From assembly GCA_963802745.1 (NCBI GenBank), contig CAWDKL010000049.1:170229-234228 (forward strand): a stretch of 64,000 bases of DNA, read 5' to 3'. Source of the stretch: JAJPKK01 sp963802745. GTDB taxonomy: Bacteria; Pseudomonadota; Alphaproteobacteria; Rhizobiales; Xanthobacteraceae. Below are positions 63,902 to 64,000 of the stretch, in pieces. Under the pieces are notes generated by a model. It saw nothing but the letters and a program-made list of their open reading frames with translations. It ran no database searches and had not been told where the DNA came from. How positions within the stretch are numbered: the first letter of the stretch is position 1; every line of letters begins with the position of its first letter. Position numbers and translations under genes: made by a program.

Positions 63902-64000
63902 GACCTTCCAAGAGCTCCATAAGGGACACACCCGACCTATATAGAGTCCGGAAACTCAAGAGGAATCCCTGTTATGACAACTTTCATGGAATCGATGGTC

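Noticed and set aside
62700..63960. Exact ends of the IS630-family element
   Set aside because: Both sides have GTTTCC-like stretches, but similarity is too weak to set terminal repeats or a TA duplication, so only the transposase gene is annotated.
63974..64000. ATG with gaggaat upstream at the right edge of the window
   Set aside because: Only nine codons are visible, too few to call a gene.

Overview
The window reads as a high-GC alphaproteobacterial chromosome, most likely order Hyphomicrobiales (Rhizobiales) near the Bradyrhizobium / Xanthobacteraceae group. The grounds are gene content (HWE histidine kinase, DUF1328/DUF3309/DUF2171/DUF6496 small stress proteins, the rpmH-rnpA-yidC-engB run), five promoters of the alphaproteobacterial general-stress type (GGAAC-N16/17-CGTT), an alphaproteobacterial RpoH promoter plus CIRCE before groES, and dispersed palindromic repeats typical of these genomes. 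No taxon can be fixed without a search.

Layout. 1-6.8 kb: end of a transglutaminase-like gene, an RlpA-like protein, an O-methyltransferase, an encapsulin nanocompartment operon (DyP peroxidase cargo plus shell) and a VOC protein. 7-16.4 kb: a stress island of small proteins (DUF2171, PfpI/DJ-1, DUF4142, DUF6496, DUF2383, DUF1328, DUF3309), a frameshifted HtrA protease and a three-PAS HWE kinase-receiver hybrid; five genes here have a perfect EcfG-type promoter. 16.5-18 kb: tRNA-Leu(GAG) and a complete ISAs1-family element with a 10-bp target duplication. 18-25 kb: a Tat-exported molybdenum hydroxylase, a MetE-like protein, dsbB with a small DUF5993 gene, an orphan ABC-2 permease and a cytochrome P460. 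25-34 kb: an RND pump, a cation diffusion facilitator, and a DsbD-like plus thioredoxin-fold redox pair. 34-41.5 kb: a catabolic cluster combining an SDR threonine-dehydrogenase-like enzyme, a KBL-like PLP enzyme, an intradiol dioxygenase, two M24-fold proteins with altered metal sites and a divergent gentisate-dioxygenase-like bicupin. 42-49.3 kb: a beta-barrel porin, a GT-C-like membrane protein, then engB-yidC-rnpA-rpmH. 49.4-51 kb: an ISNCY-type element just upstream of rpmH. 51-58.4 kb: DsbA-like, PEP mutase/isocitrate lyase-like, GNAT, META-domain, ribbon-helix-helix-like, groEL, groES and dapA. 58.7-64 kb: slt-like transglycosylase, alpha/beta hydrolase, a 35-bp inverted repeat, a truncated gene pair, an internally deleted ISNCY copy and an IS630 transposase.

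Two themes run through the window. First, at least seven otherwise well-preserved genes, including the only groEL here, are interrupted by one or two single-base indels, nearly all insertions. This pattern fits sequencing or assembly error better than decay, and frameshifted genes are therefore annotated over their full repaired extent. Second, truly decayed fragments (quinone oxidoreductase, sorbosone dehydrogenase, IS982-like transposase, truncated ISNCY) sit between intact genes, so the accessory stretches at 6-8.6, 41.5-42.4 and 61.8-64 kb have turned over.
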